DNA of 64,000 bases from Streptomyces liliiviolaceus. Lineage in GTDB: Bacteria; Actinomycetota; Actinomycetes; Streptomycetales; Streptomycetaceae. A program made the translations under genes and the position numbers. Positions within the stretch are counted from its first letter, which is position 1. Each line of letters starts with the position of its first letter. Under the pieces are notes generated by a model, which saw only the letters and a list, made by a program, of their open reading frames with translations, made no database searches and was not told the origin of the DNA. The stretch is from assembly GCF_018070025.1 (NCBI RefSeq), contig NZ_JAGPYQ010000001.1, forward strand, positions 1,240,001 through 1,304,000, given 5' to 3'. Of the stretch, positions 63,063-64,000 are shown piece after piece.

Positions 63063-64000
63063 TCAGCTGTCGCCCTCGCGCTGGCCCAGGGTTACTTCGG
63101 CTGTGCGCTGCTTGCCGTCGCGGGTGTAGGTGAGCTTGACGGTGTCGCCGGGCTGGTGGGTCCAGATCTCGCCGATGAGGGTCGGGCCGCTGTCGATCAC
63201 CCGGTCGTCGAGCTTGGTGATGACGTCGCCGGGCTTGAGACCGGCCTTCGCGGCGGGGCCGTTCGGCGTGACCGCGTCGGAGTTGCCGGCGCCCTGTTCG
63301 GTGATCTTCGCGCCCGTGCCCTCCTCCAGGGAGACGGAGGCTCCGATGACCGGGTAGACGGGCTTGCCGGTCTTGATGAGCTGCTGGGCGACGTTCTTCG
63401 CCTGGTTGATCGGGATCGCGAAACCCAGCCCGATGGAACCGGACTGGCTCGTGCCGCCCAGGCCGCCGCCGGTGGACTGGATCGCGGAGTTGATGCCGAT
63501 CACCGCGCCCTTGGCGTCCAGGAGCGGGCCTCCGGAGTTGCCCGGGTTGATCGAGGCGTCGGTCTGCAGGGCGCTCATGTACGAGGCCTTGCTGCTGGAG
63601 CTGCCGTCGCTGGAGGCGACCGGGCGGTTCTTCGCGCTGATGATGCCCGTGGTCACCGTGTTCGACAGCCCGAACGGAGCGCCGATCGCGATGGTCGAGT
63701 CGCCGACCGCGATCTTGTCCGAGTTGCCGAGCGGCAGCGGCTTGAGGTTGTCCGGCGCGTTCTTGAGCTTGATGACCGCGACGTCGTAGCCCTGGGCGTG
63801 GCCGACCACCTCGGCGTCGTACTTCTTGCCGTTCGAGAAGGTGGCCGACAGCTTGCCGCTCTCGACCGCCTCGGCGACCACGTGGTTGTTGGTGAGGATG
63901 TGGCCCTGCTTGTCGAAGACGAAGCCGGTGCCCGTGCCGCCCTCGCCGTTGCTGCCCTCGGCCTCGATGGTGACCGTGCTCGGCAGCGCCGTGGCGGCCA
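63063..64000 (-). CDS. HtrA/DegP-like trypsin-type protease with PDZ domain (N-terminus cut by window edge)
   Basis: About 312 residues visible; the start lies beyond 64000. Catalytic His in ILTNNHVV, Asp in GYDVAVIKL, Ser in INPGNSGGPLLD; FDKQGH and GLSNTVTTGIIS are typical. The last 95 residues are a PDZ domain (NGPAAKAGLKPGDVITKLDDRVI). In actinobacteria such proteins are membrane-anchored with the protease outside and act in envelope quality control. The N-terminal anchor is outside the window. Confidence 0.93.
   Translation of the reverse strand, partial: AATALPSTVTIEAEGSNGEGGTGTGFVFDKQGHILTNNHVVAEAVESGKLSATFSNGKKYDAEVVGHAQGYDVAVIKLKNAPDNLKPLPLGNSDKIAVGDSTIAIGAPFGLSNTVTTGIISAKNRPVASSDGSSSSKASYMSALQTDASINPGNSGGPLLDAKGAVIGINSAIQSTGGGLGGTSQSGSIGLGFAIPINQAKNVAQQLIKTGKPVYPVIGASVSLEEGTGAKITEQGAGNSDAVTPNGPAAKAGLKPGDVITKLDDRVIDSGPTLIGEIWTHQPGDTVKLTYTRDGKQRTAEVTLGQREGDS

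Overview
The window is high-GC chromosomal DNA of a Streptomyces species. The evidence is the codon bias, the GTG starts, and a gene order (upp, tRNA adenosine deaminase, sigF-sigN sigma pair, nepA, SSI-type inhibitor) that I recognise from memory as a conserved Streptomyces core block. It also holds serine and arginine tRNAs, one exact parS centromere site and Streptomyces-type intergenic repeats. No tool was run; every call is from reading the sequence.

Layout. 1-8.4 kb: an AraC-type regulator divergent from an aldo/keto reductase, a CopC-CopD copper protein, and a tightly overlapping four-gene operon (penicillin-acylase-family hydrolase, AlcB-like acetyltransferase, DUF985 cupin, SDR). This operon is divergent from a siderophore-interacting protein across a perfect-looking DmdR1/IdeR iron box. 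9-21 kb: DNA repair, HerA-like ATPase, LytR_C protein, upp, tadA with its partner, tRNA-Ser(CGA), sigF and sigN. 22-30 kb: a MarR-controlled exporter with carboxypeptidase-regulatory-like modules plus a YceI protein carrying the same module, then an MFS pump with a TetR regulator. 29.7-35.8 kb: a four-gene operon of response regulator, histidine kinase, GT2/GtrA and GT39 glycosyltransferases. 36-46 kb: amidohydrolase and monooxygenase pair, DUF2797 protein, tRNA-Arg(ACG), tRNA-Ser(GCT), an SSI inhibitor, a 1501-residue PAS/pseudokinase/receiver protein, a terminator containing parS, and an acyl-CoA ligase. 46-54 kb: SigE-family sigma factor, DUF1906 protein, a five-gene operon matching the steroid side-chain (igr-type) genes, nepA and a Prim-Pol gene.

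55-63 kb is accessory. An integrative element of the pSAM2/AICE type (integrase, excisionase, RepSA-like initiator, GntR, YdcF) sits at the 3' half of tRNA-Ser(TGA), bounded by 76-bp direct repeats. It looks dead. Rep has an in-frame amber codon, and one deletion has joined the tail of the FtsK-like transfer gene to the back half of the GntR regulator. A second, damaged copy of the element's tRNA-proximal end lies just outside its left att site, suggesting an earlier tandem integrant. An HtrA-like protease runs off the right edge.

Connections inside the window: SigN (19.9 kb) is known in S. coelicolor to drive nepA (53.5 kb), and a sigma-B/F-like promoter can be proposed upstream of nepA here. 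Iron probably controls both arms of the 8.4-kb divergent region. Short tandem repeats, in frame when inside genes, have expanded at many gene ends and linkers.
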